Positions 38,868-50,694 are shown, numbered from the stretch's first letter. The stretch is DNA of 64,000 nt from Pseudoalteromonas sp. OOF1S-7 (GCF_022347765.1 NZ_JAKRFZ010000005.1:269247-333246), one strand, 5' to 3'. A program made the numbers and translations. Notes: generated by a model from the sequence alone, not told the origin.

Positions 38868-40793
38868 ATGAAGATACTCAGCGGGCCTATGCTCAGGCGT
38901 TTAGAGTCTAACTGTGCTTATATCTGGCTGGTGATCCAGGAGGAGTTTGATGATGCATTCCAGGGGAAATTTGACGTTGCATTACTCAGTGCACAAACCT
39001 GGCTGGGGCGCGAACAGCTATCTGGTGACAGCGAGTGCATCGATATAAAGCTGGCAGAGTCACTACACGCCGTGATGGTGTGCCTGAAAGCGCCAGCAAG
39101 CGGCTGGCCAGAGGCTAAATCCGTGGGATATGACCTGTGTTATGGTCAGCAAAGCTTGTTTCAGCCAGTCTATTTTTACGGGCCTTTACCTCTGTATCAT
39201 GATGAAGCGTATCCCAGCTTTCGATATTATCCGGAGAGCACGAAAATAATGAGTGCATCTTGCCGCAAGCCCCATGGCGCAAAGCAGGATGCGCTGGCGG
39301 CGTATGACCGTAAAATCGAACAGTCTGGATCCTTGAATAAGCTTCCCGATGTGTTGTTTCTTACCGGCGATCAGATCTACGCCGACGATGTGGAACCGCA
39401 GGTTGCAAAGCTGATCTATCAGTATGCCAGCGAGCTCTTCCCAGATGAAGCGTTGGCGGGCAATCCATACAGCGGGCACTCACTGGACTCGATTGGCTGG
39501 CGTAACCGTCACTCTTTGCTGAATGAGTACAGTGGTTTTTACACGAGTGAAGGGGAATATCACTTACTCGGCTTTCGCGAGTATCTGACTATGTATCTGC
39601 TGGCGTGGGGCGGGCTGTACCATGACCTGCCTAAGCCCGAGCGCCCATTGCTCACTTGGTTTAACGGTAAGAAGCAGCTCAAAAAGTACCGTGCGATGTG
39701 GCGTAGCTATTACAAGGCGAGAAATTTTTTAGCTCAAAGCTGGCGAATCAGGCGCTTATTGGCGCATGTGCCCACTTATATGATGTTTGACGATCATGAA
39801 GTGACCGATGACTGGAATCTCAGTGCAGAGATTCAGACCCTGCTCAGCAAAAGGGGAAGTTTGGGTCAGCAGGTGGTAACCAACGCACTGGCGGCATTTA
39901 CTCTTTGCCAGGCCTGGGGCAATGCACCGGAGCAGTACACTAAGTTTATTAAATGCGTGTTGCCCAACTTTATTGGCGGGCTGACAGTGTATAACGCTCG
40001 CCAGTACCAAGATACTTTTGACAAGCTGAATGGGCAGAATTTTACGACATTAAGTGCCACTAATCCGCCAGCAATACTACTCGATACTCGCACGCAGAGA
40101 GGCTTTCGGCCCGGAAAAACTTTTACTCCTTTACTAATGAATAACAAAGCACTCAGGCAGATGCGGGCGCTGCTGGCCACTCTGGAGCCTACCCCCAGGG
40201 AGCTGATAGTGGTGTCTCCAGCACCGGTTTATGGTTTTAGAAAAGTGGAAAAATTTCAATTGAGTATCCCTAGGGCATTAAAGTGTTGGGGTGCTACGCG
40301 TGCGGATGCTGAATGTTGGATCAGCGATACGGAGCAAATGAATAAGTTTCGACGTACTTTGCTTGAGTTACCCGAGCTTCATAATTGCTACATTCTATCC
40401 GGCGATGTGCACTACGGGTATTGTCGTCGTGAACAGTTAGTTCATCCACTCAACGCGCACAACGTCGAGTTTTGGCAACTGACCAGCAGCTCAGTGTCGA
40501 ATGTGCCAAAAGGGAATCTTGCGATCCTTCTGAACTGTCTTCATTACATTACGCTACGTTACCGCCCTTTTATACGGAAGAACTCTCATTATCTGCTACC
40601 GTCAAACGTGCAAGGGCGGTTTCTGACTGGTCACCTTAACCTGGGTCTTCTTGAGTTAGGTCCGCTTGACGACTCAGGTGAACAAACGCGGAATTATGTC
40701 CTATCCGTATTGCAACCGAATGGCAAATGGCACGACTGGCACTATGACCTGCAAAATCCGACTCTGCTGACGCAAGCTCCAGTGAGAGATTGA
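38868..40793 (+). CDS. PhoD-like metallophosphatase family protein
   Basis: 641 residues, ATG after GGAGAAAAGGA. Metal-binding motifs in order: LTGDQIYADDVEP near 165, MMFDDHEVTDDWN near 305, and LSGDVHYGYCRRE near 510, matching the PhoD-like/calcineurin fold. No signal peptide, so cytoplasmic, unlike classical PhoD. Substrate unknown. The N-terminal ~160 residues form a separate beta-rich region. Confidence 0.85.
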   Translation: MKILSGPMLRRLESNCAYIWLVIQEEFDDAFQGKFDVALLSAQTWLGREQLSGDSECIDIKLAESLHAVMVCLKAPASGWPEAKSVGYDLCYGQQSLFQPVYFYGPLPLYHDEAYPSFRYYPESTKIMSASCRKPHGAKQDALAAYDRKIEQSGSLNKLPDVLFLTGDQIYADDVEPQVAKLIYQYASELFPDEALAGNPYSGHSLDSIGWRNRHSLLNEYSGFYTSEGEYHLLGFREYLTMYLLAWGGLYHDLPKPERPLLTWFNGKKQLKKYRAMWRSYYKARNFLAQSWRIRRLLAHVPTYMMFDDHEVTDDWNLSAEIQTLLSKRGSLGQQVVTNALAAFTLCQAWGNAPEQYTKFIKCVLPNFIGGLTVYNARQYQDTFDKLNGQNFTTLSATNPPAILLDTRTQRGFRPGKTFTPLLMNNKALRQMRALLATLEPTPRELIVVSPAPVYGFRKVEKFQLSIPRALKCWGATRADAECWISDTEQMNKFRRTLLELPELHNCYILSGDVHYGYCRREQLVHPLNAHNVEFWQLTSSSVSNVPKGNLAILLNCLHYITLRYRPFIRKNSHYLLPSNVQGRFLTGHLNLGLLELGPLDDSGEQTRNYVLSVLQPNGKWHDWHYDLQNPTLLTQAPVRD

Positions 40794-40849
40794 CTAAGCA
40801 GGCTAAAGCACAGACACTCAGGTTTTAGGCTTATTTTTAGGGAGAATCG

Positions 40850-41362
40850 ATGGCATCACGTGGCACACTCTATTATTTATGCGGCAAAATGGGGGCGGGC
40901 AAATCCACTCTGTCGCGTAAGCTGGCTCAGGAACATCAGGCGGTGGTGCTGTCAGAGGATGACTGGCTGGCAGCGCATTACCCGGGCCAAATCCAAACCT
41001 TCGATGATTACATCGAGAAATCTCGGCTAATCAAACCTTTTATTAAAGCGCATGTGCAAAGCTTGTTGCAGCTGGGGCTGAATGTGGTGATGGATTTTCC
41101 GGCTAACACCCGCCGACAGCGTGTCTGGTTTGTGGAGCTGAGCGAAGCGGTACAGGCCAAACATCAACTTTACTATCTGGATGTCGGTGATACACAATGT
41201 CTGGCGCAGCTGGCAAAGCGTCGTGTTGAACAGCCTGCGCGGGCACACTTTGATAATGAGGCGGTTTTTTATCAGGTGAGCCAGTATTTTGAGCCACCTG
41301 AGGAAAGTGAAAACCTGACTTTAGTGCAGGTAACGGACGTCAGCGGCTCAGGCGTCCAGTGA
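40850..41362 (+). CDS. P-loop kinase-like ATPase (AAA_33 family)
   Basis: 170 residues. Walker [16 protein letters not shown] near 11-20. [15 protein letters not shown] contains the acidic residues typical of nucleotide or antibiotic kinase folds. [17 protein letters not shown] and a lid-like Arg region ([13 protein letters not shown]) follow. Substrate unknown. Its last 15 bases overlap the convergent sensor kinase gene. Confidence 0.82.
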   Translation: MASRGTLYYLCGKMGAGKSTLSRKLAQEHQAVVLSEDDWLAAHYPGQIQTFDDYIEKSRLIKPFIKAHVQSLLQLGLNVVMDFPANTRRQRVWFVELSEAVQAKHQLYYLDVGDTQCLAQLAKRRVEQPARAHFDNEAVFYQVSQYFEPPEESENLTLVQVTDVSGSGVQ

Positions 41363-44300
41363 GGATGTCAGCTGTTGCTCAAGTGTCGTCAAAGTCTCAC
41401 CTGCGCCATCAAAATCAAAATCCTCAATCTGGTTAAAGAGTTGCTCAGCGAGGGGCTGCTGGAGTGTACCGCTTAGCGCCTCCAGTAATGTATCAGCCTG
41501 GTCACTGGCATCCATATCCGAATCACTGATCAGGACTTTGAGCTGTGCAAGTAGGGCCGTTATATCAATGTCCTTATGTGCGTTTGCTGAGTGACTTGTT
41601 TCGTTGCTATGTTCAGTGGTTTCGTGCTTATTCAGTGCCAGCGAAATTGCATCAATCAGCGCATTCAGGCTGGTTAGCAATTCGTCCATTATGGTCTGTA
41701 TCGGTGCATTGTTGGCACAGGCTGATTCTAACTCACCAGCCTGTTGGGCCACCAAAACAGCCCCGATATTACCGGCGCTGCCTTTGAGTGTATGGGCACA
41801 CCGCATTGGGCCCTGTGGATCTGTGTCGGTATGTGCCTGGGCCTCGGCAAAGGCCTGCTCGAATTGCGCCTGTTTCTCACAAAACCGCCTAAGCAGCTTT
41901 TTGTACAGGGCGGTATCGCCTTCGCTGATGGCGAGCCCCGCCTGGATATCCAGCCCGGCTATCGCAGCTAAGTCCTCTGATGTATCCGTTGATGCTGGCA
42001 ATGGCCGTTCGCTGGCGGCGGACAGATCCGCTGGCTGACTCGGGACGACCCAGCGAGCGAGCGTAGCAAACATTTTGCGCGGGTTCAGGGGTTTTTCAAT
42101 AATGTCATTCATGCCGCATTCCAGCGCTTTTTGACGGTTATCCAGCATCACGCTGGCGGTCATAGCGATGACCGGCAGGTCCTGCCACCTGGGTTGCTGG
42201 CGGATGGCTTCGGTTGCGCTGTAACCGTCCATCACCGGCATCTGGCAGTCCATCAGTACGCCATCGTAGTGGCGCTGTTGCAGCATCTCCAGTGCCTGCT
42301 GACCCTGTTCGGCTACATCGACCCGAATGCCGTTTTTCTCCAGTAAGGCAATGGCCAGCTCCTGGTTCAGGTCATTGTCTTCAACCAGCAGTAAATGCGC
42401 ACCGGCGACCGCGTGAGACGGTTCCTCGGTATTCGTCTCGCTGTGTTCACCGATATTTGGGTCGCCAAACAGGCTGAGCAGACAGGCAGCAAGTGGCTTG
42501 GGGAAAACCGGTTTACTAAGGGTATAGCTGACATCGGCTTCTGCGCTGTCGCCGCTATGGTTTAGCAGCACGACGGGCAGCGTTGCACGCAGTGAGTCGG
42601 GTAAGATAGTCAGGCAGCGACTGTCTGCCAGAATACACTGGGCACTTTTGATGGCTGGCGAATCCGGGTCAAAGGCGTCCCGGCCAATGACCTCGGCGCT
42701 GACTCCAAAAACATGCAGGTAGCGTTTGAGCGTGCTTGCGGCATACTGGTTGTCATCGAGGATCACCGCATGTTGCACCGATAGTTCAGGTAAACAGGTA
42801 TCGCTGTTGTCACACAATTTCACAACAATATCAAAGGCAAAGGTACTGCCTTCACCGGCAATACTCTGGCAGCTGATCTGGCCACCCATCAGCTCCACCA
42901 GTTTTTTGCAAATGGCCAGCCCCAGACCGGTACCGCCGTACTTGCGGGTTGTTGAGGTATCTGCCTGGCTGAAAGATTTAAAGAGCTTTTGTTGCTGCTC
43001 CTCGGTCATGCCAATGCCGGTGTCTATGACCGCAAACGCCAGCGTCTCTTTGTCGCCCGCCTGTGGTGACACATCAATGATCACATCGCCGCCCTGGTCC
43101 GTAAACTTAATCGCATTACTGCCCAGGTTTAGTAGCACCTGTGAGATCCGCAGCGGATCGCCTGTCAGGCGCGCCGGGATCCCCGGGTCCAGCATCACAC
43201 ACAGCTCTATGTCTTTTTCCCGAGCTTTAATGGTTAGCAGGTCAATGCTCTGAGTCAGGGTTTCTTCCAGATCAAACTCAATGGCTTCAATATCGAGCCG
43301 GCCCGCCTCAATTTTAGAAAAATCGAGAATGTCATTGATGATCCCAAGGAGCGACTCGGCACTGCGATTGATTTTCTCCACATAATTGCGCTGCTGACGG
43401 TTCAGGGCGGTTTGCAGGGCCAAATAGCTCATGCCGATGATGGCGTTCATGGGGGTGCGAATTTCATGAGACATATTGGATAAAAAATCGGACTTGGCCT
43501 GGGTGGCGCTTTCTGCTCTATCTTTGGCTTTTTGCAGTGCCACCTGTAGCGCTTTGGCGTCGCTGATATCCATATGAATACCAAACACTTCCTTGCCTCC
43601 CGGACCATGTTTGGCAACCACGCTGCGGCCAATACTGAGGATCCATTTCCAGCTGCCATCGGCACATTTCATACGCATTTCATGGCGAAAGGTATCGCTG
43701 TCACCACGCGCATGGGCCAGTAAGGCATCTTCGGTTGCACTCAGGTCTTCCGGGTGAATGAGCTGATGCCAGCGGGCAATACTCGGGCCGTATCTTTGCT
43801 CCAGCTCGTCGCACTGATAGCCCAGCATTTCTGACCATACATCGTTGGTGATCAGCTGGCCACTGCTGATATCCCACTCCCAGGTACCGGCATTAGCCCC
43901 CGACATGGCCAGCTCCAGCCGTTGCTCCGCCTCCTTGAGTTCACCATAAGACAAGGTATTGGCCAAAGCCACCGCCAAGTGATTGGCGACAACCCGTAAG
44001 ATTGCGCGCTGAGCCCGGGTCAGCGCGTGCTCATGGTTAAATTGCAGGGTAAATACGCCCAGCACTTCGCCGTCGACCACCAGCGGGGCACAAAACACAC
44101 TTTGCGTGGCCGCGCCGTGCAGGTTATCGGCGGCATCTAATGCCAGTTTCTGCCAGTCCTGCTGACAGGCGGCATATACGGGGGTGGCTTCTTTGACACA
44201 GTACACATCTGCACCCCGGCTGGTGCTCAGTTTGCTGATCAGCGCTGCAAACGGCTTATCATCCTGTACGGCATAGATGTAGTCTATGTACTGCTGCTCG

Positions 44301-46906
44301 CGATGATAAATACCCACCGCACAAAACTCGCAGGGCAGGGTTTGTTTGAGGTGCTGATAAATGGTTTCACAAATAACTTTCATATCGTAGGTGGCTGCCA
44401 CTTCTTTACCCACTTCGCCCAGTACCACCAGCTCCTGAGTACGCTGCGCTACTTTTTGTTCCAGCTTTAAACTGGCCAGACGCAGCCTGCGCTCTCTGAT
44501 ATGTACAATGGTAACAATTGCAATGATAAGGGCCGCGGGTAATAGAATCTTAAACCACAGGGTTTCATACCAGGCGGGCAGAGAAATGATCGGCAAGCCA
44601 ATCGGTGTATCATTCCACACACCATGGTTATTGCTGCCCAGTACTTGCAGCACATACTCGCCCGGTGGCAATGAGCGGTAACTGGCGCGGGGCGTGTCCG
44701 TGATTGCACTCCAGTCGGCATCGTGCCCCAGCAACTTGTAGCGATAGCGATTATCTTCCGTGGCATGATAATCCAGGGCGGCAAAATAGACTGCCAGGTT
44801 TCTGTCTCTGTGGGTAAACTCAATGCCGTTATCAAGCTTGTCTATACGCATCCCATCGCGCTCGGCATAGGTGAAAACCAGAGGCGGCGCAGAGATATTG
44901 ACGTAAACCGTCAGCGGATTAAACCCGGTGATGCCATCTATGCTGCCAAACAGAATCTGTTCATCATAGGTCACAAAAGAGCGTGCCAGAAAGTGGTTAT
45001 TCCCCAGTCCGTCGTGGGTGGTAAACTGATGAAAAATACCACTGAGCGGGTCGAGCTGAAACACGCCCCCCGAGGTGGCCAGCCATAATAATCCCAGCTC
45101 GTCGGCTACGATGGATTTAACGGCAAAGTTGGCTTGTGAGGTGGTGTTATTAAACCGCACAAAGCGCTTCTCATCCAGTGCATAGCGAGTCACGCCATTA
45201 TTGCTGGCAAACCACAGGTAGCGGCCGCTCTGAATACCCTGATTGATATGACGGCCATCCAGGCTGGTGGCGGTATTGTCGGGCAGATAGTGCTGTGTTT
45301 GGGTTAAATCCGGGCTAAGACGAAACAGACCGTCCCCGTCGCTGCCTATCCAGACTTGCTTATCACTGTCGAGCAGTATAAAAGTCGGATCGGTATTGGG
45401 CACAAAGTGCTGAACTTCACCGCTTGGCGGATGCCAGCGTGTGACCCTGCGCTCACCTGCAACGATTAGCCAAACCCACCCCTGTGCATCAAAATTAACA
45501 TAATCGACGGGGGAGCCGTCCCGCACGCCTTCAGGCATAAAGGGTGTTAAAGTGCGGTTTAGCTCATCAACCTTAAACAGCCCAAAATTAGTCCCTGCAT
45601 AGAGCTGGCCATCGGCATCCCGGTTTAGGTGATGCACTCTGAGCCGGTAGTCACCGGTTAGCTCCTCGGGTGAAGCGAACGGAATAAATTGTCCGTGACC
45701 ATCGAAATGCACCAGGCCCCGACCGGTGCCAAGCCACACGCCACCTTCAATGGCCCTTGCCATACTCAGCACCTGATTAAATAACCCGGAGAGCTGCTGA
45801 TCTTCTAAAAAGTGGTGCCAGGCTTTAAAGGCAGGTGGGTGGGGAAAGACTTTAATAACACCGGAGTAGCGCGTTGCCGCCCACATCAGCCCGGTCTGAT
45901 CAATCAGCACCTGGCGAACATCGCGGTTTTGCAGTAACGCCAGCTTGCCGTCCTGTGCCGTGGGAATAAACTTCTCCTGCAAAGGAGAGAAGCGGTAGAT
46001 ACCGGCAAAGGTCGACAGCAGGATATCGCCCTGATGGTGCAGCAGGCTGGATACACTGGGCAGGCTCTGTTGATTGAGCTGATAGGTATGAAAACGCTGA
46101 GTATCTGGATCAAATCGGCCAAAGCTGGTGCGGGTGGCCACCCAGAGTCGGCCATCGGCGGCAACGGAGACCTGCCGGACTTCCGGGTGGTCGAGCGATT
46201 GTGGCGCAACCTTAAATGCACTGAACTGGCCATTTTGGCGGTCAAGCCGGTAGAGCCCATCTGAGGTGGCACACCAGATATTGCCCGCTTGGTCTTCGGC
46301 AATACTCCACACCCGGTTGTTGCCCAGGCTGGTGGGGTTACTCGGGTCGTGGGTAAAACGCTTGAATCCGCTGCCATCGGCTTTGAGACGGTTGAGCCCG
46401 CCGCCATTGGTGCCAACCCAGAGGCTGCCATCCTCGCTTTCGAACAGCGCCTGTACTTTGTCCGCCCCCAGCGACTGCGCATTTGCCGGGTCATGACGAA
46501 AATGCTGAAACCCTTGCTGAGCGCCCAAGAACAGGTTCAGGCCACCGCCCCAGGTACCGGCCCACAACCGGCCACGAGTGTCGAACAGCAATACACTGAC
46601 ACTGTCGGCAGACAGCGAGCTGGGATCGCCTGGAATGTGCCTGAAATTACTAAACTGATAGCCATCGTAGCGTTTTATGCCATCGGCACTGCCAAACCAC
46701 ATAAAGCCCTGCTGATCTTTGCTGACGGCATAGATTTGCGGGGTATTCAGGCCGTTATAGGTGGCGATATTTTCAATTTTTAGCGTGGTGGCCAGCACTT
46801 TTTGTGTCAATACAGCACATAACAGCCATATCACCGCTAAACTAACAGTGAGTGCTAAACCCCGGCGCCGTGGTCGGGTTGTGCATGAGACAGAGATAAC
46901 TGGCAT
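41348..46906 (-). CDS. Giant hybrid sensor histidine kinase with two-component regulator propeller
   Basis: 1852 residues from ATG 46906, which has AGG eight bases upstream. The longer frame starts at TTG 46945. An N-terminal anchor ([16 protein letters not shown]) is followed by a periplasmic double beta-propeller of Reg_prop repeats ([15 protein letters not shown] and relatives) to ~680 and a Y_Y_Y domain. A second membrane span lies near 785, then GAF (~815-960), PAS (~975-1100), and HisKA with His1147 in [12 protein letters not shown]. HATPase has [10 protein letters not shown] and [14 protein letters not shown] degenerate receiver precedes a full receiver with Asp1553 ([13 protein letters not shown]). 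HPt has His1705 (AHTLKGSAG). The architecture resembles polysaccharide-sensing hybrid kinases, but the ligand is unknown. Confidence 0.93.
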   Translation of the reverse strand: MPVISVSCTTRPRRRGLALTVSLAVIWLLCAVLTQKVLATTLKIENIATYNGLNTPQIYAVSKDQQGFMWFGSADGIKRYDGYQFSNFRHIPGDPSSLSADSVSVLLFDTRGRLWAGTWGGGLNLFLGAQQGFQHFRHDPANAQSLGADKVQALFESEDGSLWVGTNGGGLNRLKADGSGFKRFTHDPSNPTSLGNNRVWSIAEDQAGNIWCATSDGLYRLDRQNGQFSAFKVAPQSLDHPEVRQVSVAADGRLWVATRTSFGRFDPDTQRFHTYQLNQQSLPSVSSLLHHQGDILLSTFAGIYRFSPLQEKFIPTAQDGKLALLQNRDVRQVLIDQTGLMWAATRYSGVIKVFPHPPAFKAWHHFLEDQQLSGLFNQVLSMARAIEGGVWLGTGRGLVHFDGHGQFIPFASPEELTGDYRLRVHHLNRDADGQLYAGTNFGLFKVDELNRTLTPFMPEGVRDGSPVDYVNFDAQGWVWLIVAGERRVTRWHPPSGEVQHFVPNTDPTFILLDSDKQVWIGSDGDGLFRLSPDLTQTQHYLPDNTATSLDGRHINQGIQSGRYLWFASNNGVTRYALDEKRFVRFNNTTSQANFAVKSIVADELGLLWLATSGGVFQLDPLSGIFHQFTTHDGLGNNHFLARSFVTYDEQILFGSIDGITGFNPLTVYVNISAPPLVFTYAERDGMRIDKLDNGIEFTHRDRNLAVYFAALDYHATEDNRYRYKLLGHDADWSAITDTPRASYRSLPPGEYVLQVLGSNNHGVWNDTPIGLPIISLPAWYETLWFKILLPAALIIAIVTIVHIRERRLRLASLKLEQKVAQRTQELVVLGEVGKEVAATYDMKVICETIYQHLKQTLPCEFCAVGIYHREQQYIDYIYAVQDDKPFAALISKLSTSRGADVYCVKEATPVYAACQQDWQKLALDAADNLHGAATQSVFCAPLVVDGEVLGVFTLQFNHEHALTRAQRAILRVVANHLAVALANTLSYGELKEAEQRLELAMSGANAGTWEWDISSGQLITNDVWSEMLGYQCDELEQRYGPSIARWHQLIHPEDLSATEDALLAHARGDSDTFRHEMRMKCADGSWKWILSIGRSVVAKHGPGGKEVFGIHMDISDAKALQVALQKAKDRAESATQAKSDFLSNMSHEIRTPMNAIIGMSYLALQTALNRQQRNYVEKINRSAESLLGIINDILDFSKIEAGRLDIEAIEFDLEETLTQSIDLLTIKAREKDIELCVMLDPGIPARLTGDPLRISQVLLNLGSNAIKFTDQGGDVIIDVSPQAGDKETLAFAVIDTGIGMTEEQQQKLFKSFSQADTSTTRKYGGTGLGLAICKKLVELMGGQISCQSIAGEGSTFAFDIVVKLCDNSDTCLPELSVQHAVILDDNQYAASTLKRYLHVFGVSAEVIGRDAFDPDSPAIKSAQCILADSRCLTILPDSLRATLPVVLLNHSGDSAEADVSYTLSKPVFPKPLAACLLSLFGDPNIGEHSETNTEEPSHAVAGAHLLLVEDNDLNQELAIALLEKNGIRVDVAEQGQQALEMLQQRHYDGVLMDCQMPVMDGYSATEAIRQQPRWQDLPVIAMTASVMLDNRQKALECGMNDIIEKPLNPRKMFATLARWVVPSQPADLSAASERPLPASTDTSEDLAAIAGLDIQAGLAISEGDTALYKKLLRRFCEKQAQFEQAFAEAQAHTDTDPQGPMRCAHTLKGSAGNIGAVLVAQQAGELESACANNAPIQTIMDELLTSLNALIDAISLALNKHETTEHSNETSHSANAHKDIDITALLAQLKVLISDSDMDASDQADTLLEALSGTLQQPLAEQLFNQIEDFDFDGAGETLTTLEQQLTSSLDA

Positions 46907-47060
46907 AACGTTGGCCTGTTGCGGGTTTATTGATTCGTTGTACAAAGGTTAGACAGATATTAGAAACCTGTGCACAATAACAGCAAATAAATTTTCCGGC
47001 GCTGTAACCCCTTAACTGTGCCAGGTCCGATTTTGGGACGGCTGGCTTTAGGAGATAAGA

Positions 47061-48590
47061 ATGGACAATGGCAGTGCAGTAACCACTATGACTATCCTGG
47101 TTGTTGAACCGCACGAGACCATACGCTCCATGGTGGCCAATATCGTCACCGGCCTTGGACGAGTTAATGTGTTGCAAAGCCCCAATGGTGCCGACGCCCT
47201 CGATAAGCTGCAATATCAGGACATCCACCTCATAATTGCCGACTGGATGCTGCCCAAGCTGGCGGGTATCGACTTGTTAAAAGAAGTGCGAAAGAATCCG
47301 CGCACGGCGGCTATCCCGTTTGTAATGACCGCTACGTCCATACAGCAATCTCAGGTCCTGCAGGCCATTAAATGTGGTGTGTCTGAATATGTGGTTAAGC
47401 CGTTTTCCAGCAAAATTATGCTGGAACGCCTGCGCCGTGCGCTCAACAAACCGGTCAGGCCATACCACGGCGAAGTGGCTGAAGAAGAAGCGGTGGTGGA
47501 GCAGCCTATTCAGGTGCTGGTGGTCGATGATGTGGCAGACAACATCAAGATCATCGGTGATGTGCTGCGCAAGGAATATAAGGTGAAAGCGGCGCTAAGC
47601 GGTGCCAAGGCATTGCAGATCTGCGCCGCAGAGCCGCAACCCGATCTGGTCCTGCTGGATATCATGATGCCAGGCATGGACGGGCTGGAAGTCTGCCGGC
47701 GCCTTAAAGATGACCCCCACACCCAGCATATTACGGTGATTTTTTTAACGGCGCTGGAGCAAACGGAGCACGTAGTGCGAGGGTTAGAACTTGGGGCGGT
47801 CGACTATATAACTAAACCTGCTAACCCGTCGGTGGTTAAATCGCGGGTGCGTGCGCATTGCCGCAACATTGAATCGAATCGCCTGATGCGTGCGCAGATA
47901 GATGCCATGATCGACAATGCCAGATTACGCGACGAATTTGACAGCCTTACGCAGACTAACCTGGCAAAACCGGTGTCGGACATTCGCAGCTCAACGGCGC
48001 TGCTGGCACGGAACATAAAAGAACCGGAGCGGGCCCGGCGTTATCTCAGTTTTATCCAGCACAGCTGTTTGCGGCTTCAGCATGCCATGGACAGTATGTC
48101 GGCCATGGCGAAAATCGAAGCGAATGAGTATCAGCTAAATCCCGTCAGCCACCCGATACACAAAATCATAGAAGCCGTGCTGGAAGATTTGGCCCCTCTG
48201 ATTGAAGCCTCAAAAATTCAGCTGCGCACTGTGGTCTCTAAAGATTTGTTGTTTTTTGGTGAACCGGCCTTGTGTTACACCTTATTCCATAACCTTATCA
48301 GCAATGCGCTGGAAGCGGTTAAGACCAAGCCCCTGGTGACCATCAGTGCGCAGCCTGCGGAGCAACAGCTGACGGTGATCATTCAAAACCCCGATCCGGT
48401 GCCGGACGGTGTCAGAACCCGTTTTTTCGATAAGTTTGTGACTTTTGGTAAGCCTGAGCGCGCTGGTGTTGGTACCTACACTGCCAAATTGCTCACAGAA
48501 GCGCAGCAGGGACAGATAGATTTTAATACCGACGAGCAGCGCGGCACTGAGGTCACGGTCAGTCTGCCGTTAGGAGAAAAAGCCAGTTAG
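47061..48590 (+). CDS. Double-receiver regulator with degenerate histidine-kinase module
   Basis: 509 residues, after AGGAGATAAGA. Receiver 1 (10-125) has Asp61 (LIIADWMLPK) but an atypical acidic pocket (VVEPHE). Receiver 2 (~150-270) is canonical, with VVDDVADN, Asp200 (LLDIMMPGMDG) and ITKP. The C-terminal part resembles HisKA-HATPase: HNLISNALEAV is the N box. The helix where HELRTP is expected reads TNLAKPVSDIRSS, with no phospho-acceptor His. It probably acts as a phosphorylation-controlled ATPase-like output or phosphatase. Divergent from the giant hybrid kinase with 154 bases between start codons, so a functional pair is likely. Confidence 0.85.
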   Translation: MDNGSAVTTMTILVVEPHETIRSMVANIVTGLGRVNVLQSPNGADALDKLQYQDIHLIIADWMLPKLAGIDLLKEVRKNPRTAAIPFVMTATSIQQSQVLQAIKCGVSEYVVKPFSSKIMLERLRRALNKPVRPYHGEVAEEEAVVEQPIQVLVVDDVADNIKIIGDVLRKEYKVKAALSGAKALQICAAEPQPDLVLLDIMMPGMDGLEVCRRLKDDPHTQHITVIFLTALEQTEHVVRGLELGAVDYITKPANPSVVKSRVRAHCRNIESNRLMRAQIDAMIDNARLRDEFDSLTQTNLAKPVSDIRSSTALLARNIKEPERARRYLSFIQHSCLRLQHAMDSMSAMAKIEANEYQLNPVSHPIHKIIEAVLEDLAPLIEASKIQLRTVVSKDLLFFGEPALCYTLFHNLISNALEAVKTKPLVTISAQPAEQQLTVIIQNPDPVPDGVRTRFFDKFVTFGKPERAGVGTYTAKLLTEAQQGQIDFNTDEQRGTEVTVSLPLGEKAS

Positions 48591-48632
48591 CCTGCCGGGT
48601 AGCCTCTGCGTCCGACAGGCTGGCATCAGCGC

Positions 48633-49361
48633 TTAACTGCGAAATTGCGTGCGGTAATTCTCTACCCATAATTTGGTCGCGCCACATACCGCCGCCGGCA
48701 TCACAATCAGATTTATAATCGGAATGCTGGTCAGCACCATGACGGCAAATCCAAAGCCATAGGACAGCCCCTGGTGTGCTTTTAAGGTGTCTTTCATCTC
48801 TTTAAAAGAGATTTTGTGGTTATCAAAGGGGTAGTCGTTATACTGCACGTTGTACATCCAGCATGAAAACAACACCCAGAGTATCTGGCCAATGAAAGGC
48901 AGCATCCACAGCAGGATGAAAAAACCTATGGCGCGTGGCAGATAGTAAACCAGCTTGCTCCATTCGCGGCCCAGCATACGGGGCACATCTTTCACCAAAT
49001 CGGCAAAGCTATCGTCGTTAATTGGCTGTCCGGTCAGATGCAGTTCAACTTTTTCAGATAACAAGCCATTGAATGGTGCCGCAATAAAGTTGGTGATCAC
49101 CGTAAACACCATGCTGTAACTGAATAAAATCACTAAAATGGCAATGGGCCACATTAACCATTCCAGCCAGCTGAGCCAGTCCGGCAGCAGGCCATTCAGG
49201 TAGGCAAAGCCCTGTGTCAGCCAGTCATACAGGAAAAATAACGAGCCGCCAAATAGCAACACATTGATAAGCAGTGGAATAAACACAAAGCGTTTTAGTC
49301 CTTTCTGGCTTAACAGTGAAAAGCCAGCGACAAAATACTCCATACCTTTGGTCAGTTGCAT
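48633..49361 (-). CDS. cysZ: Sulfate transporter CysZ
   Basis: 242 residues with four hydrophobic segments. It starts MQLTKGMEYFVAGFSLLSQKGLKRFVFIPLL, typical of CysZ/EI24. It also has NFIAAPFNGLLSEKVE and the C-terminal GFGFAVMVLTSIPIINLIVMPAAVCGATKLWVE block. It imports sulfate for cysteine synthesis. It lies a few kb from zipA-ligA, as in E. coli. Convergent with the double-receiver gene. Confidence 0.93.
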   Translation of the reverse strand: MQLTKGMEYFVAGFSLLSQKGLKRFVFIPLLINVLLFGGSLFFLYDWLTQGFAYLNGLLPDWLSWLEWLMWPIAILVILFSYSMVFTVITNFIAAPFNGLLSEKVELHLTGQPINDDSFADLVKDVPRMLGREWSKLVYYLPRAIGFFILLWMLPFIGQILWVLFSCWMYNVQYNDYPFDNHKISFKEMKDTLKAHQGLSYGFGFAVMVLTSIPIINLIVMPAAVCGATKLWVENYRTQFRS

Positions 49362-49614
49362 TGAAATACCTCTGTACTGAAAGTTCTGTCCTCATTATAA
49401 AACTGCGCAACACAAAAAGGGCAGTCTAATCAGTAACAAATTGTACATACCATGCCATCTTATTGTGTTTTCGACGGTTTCCTAACTGGCGGGCATAACA
49501 CACCCGTTATGGGCTAAAGCAAGGGAAAATTAATTTTCAGATTATTGCACTTTGTTGGTTGAAACCACACCAGCTTGCCTATACATTGAAAATATCGACT
49601 TCGGGAGTTTGTTC

Positions 49615-49899
49615 ATGCAATCGCGTTACTGGGTTTTAGTATTGTGCCTGATGGTGTCACTGACTGTGAACGCCAGCTGCGGCAATGTGTCAGTACAGAC
49701 CACGCAATTGAGCCAATTTCTGATCGACAACGATGACGATGATAACGGTAAACTCGACAGCGATCCGGTCATTGTTTTATACAGTGTGCACGATGAAGCC
49801 ACAGCGCTGCCTTTGTGTTTGCGCACCGAAGCTTGTATCCATTATCCCACTCTTACCTATTACCAGCAGGGGATCCGTGCCCCGCCTGCTTTGTCTTAA
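49615..49899 (+). CDS. Small secreted protein with Asp-rich loop
   Basis: 94 residues from ATG 49615, chosen because CGGGAG lies seven bases upstream. Signal peptide MQSRYWVLVLCLMVSLTVNA, then CGNVSV. The mature part has DNDDDDNGKLDSDP, resembling a calcium-binding EF-hand-like/dockerin loop, and three more Cys or aromatic-rich segments. Family not recognised. Ends PPALS. Confidence 0.55.
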   Translation: MQSRYWVLVLCLMVSLTVNASCGNVSVQTTQLSQFLIDNDDDDNGKLDSDPVIVLYSVHDEATALPLCLRTEACIHYPTLTYYQQGIRAPPALS

Positions 49900-50030
49900 G
49901 TCCACTTTAAAACTTAAATCTATATTTTTGTGTGCCTGTCATTTTAAGGCGGCGCGCGTTGTGTGCTTAAAGTCATGGCGAGTCTTGATACAGGCTAACC
50001 ACTGACGCGACTCTGAAGTAGAGGTGCAAT

Positions 50031-50633
50031 ATGAATACGTTTAACCGACTGAATACGCTGGATGTAACCACCGAGCTGGCCGTGCAGGCTAATCCCTTGT
50101 CCATCACTGGTGATAACGACGGGCTTGATCGCCTGACGGTTTCAGCACAAAAGTATATGCATAATCTGGATGGTCAGACTGCCATTTACCTGGACCCGGA
50201 CACCAGCATTGACGACGCCACGCTGGTGCTAAATAAAACCCATGTAGCGTCTATGTTTGTGGCACAAAAAGGGCAGTTACAGGGGATCATCTCTCAGGCC
50301 CGGCTTGGCAGCCGACATATATTAAAAGAAGCACAGTTACGTGGATGTCAGCGTAATGAGCTGGTGGTGAGCGATGTGATGTTGCCGTTGCAAACCCTCA
50401 AGCAGGTCAATCTGAACAAATTACGTGATGCAAGCGCCGGGGATGTGCTGGTGACCATGGAATCGCATGGTCTGGACTATCTGCTGGTGACTGAGCCGGA
50501 AACCAACCAGATCTGCGGGTATTTTGATTTGGTCGAGCTGATTAAAGTAGGCGGTCGTCCGGTAAATCAGCTGCGCCCCGCCGAGCATTTTAACGACATT
50601 GTGGTGTCTGTATTGCACCACGCAGAGCGCTGA
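50031..50633 (+). CDS. CBS-domain protein
   Basis: 200 residues, after GTAGAGGTGCAAT. Two CBS motifs span about 50-190 (AIYLDPDTSIDDATLVLNKTHVASMFVAQKGQLQGIISQARLG; then DAGDVLVTMESHGLDYLLVTEPE). Such pairs bind adenine nucleotides. No catalytic or membrane domain is attached, so it is probably a stand-alone sensor. A good terminator follows. Confidence 0.8.
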   Translation: MNTFNRLNTLDVTTELAVQANPLSITGDNDGLDRLTVSAQKYMHNLDGQTAIYLDPDTSIDDATLVLNKTHVASMFVAQKGQLQGIISQARLGSRHILKEAQLRGCQRNELVVSDVMLPLQTLKQVNLNKLRDASAGDVLVTMESHGLDYLLVTEPETNQICGYFDLVELIKVGGRPVNQLRPAEHFNDIVVSVLHHAER

Positions 50634-50694
50634 TCTCCATTGGGAGCGTACTGCCCAACCAATTTATTTCCTAAAGTTAATGTAAATTAACGCC

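Noticed and set aside
41348..41362. Frameshift or annotation error where the P-loop kinase and hybrid kinase genes overlap
   Set aside because: A 15-base convergent 3' overlap is common and both C-termini look natural.
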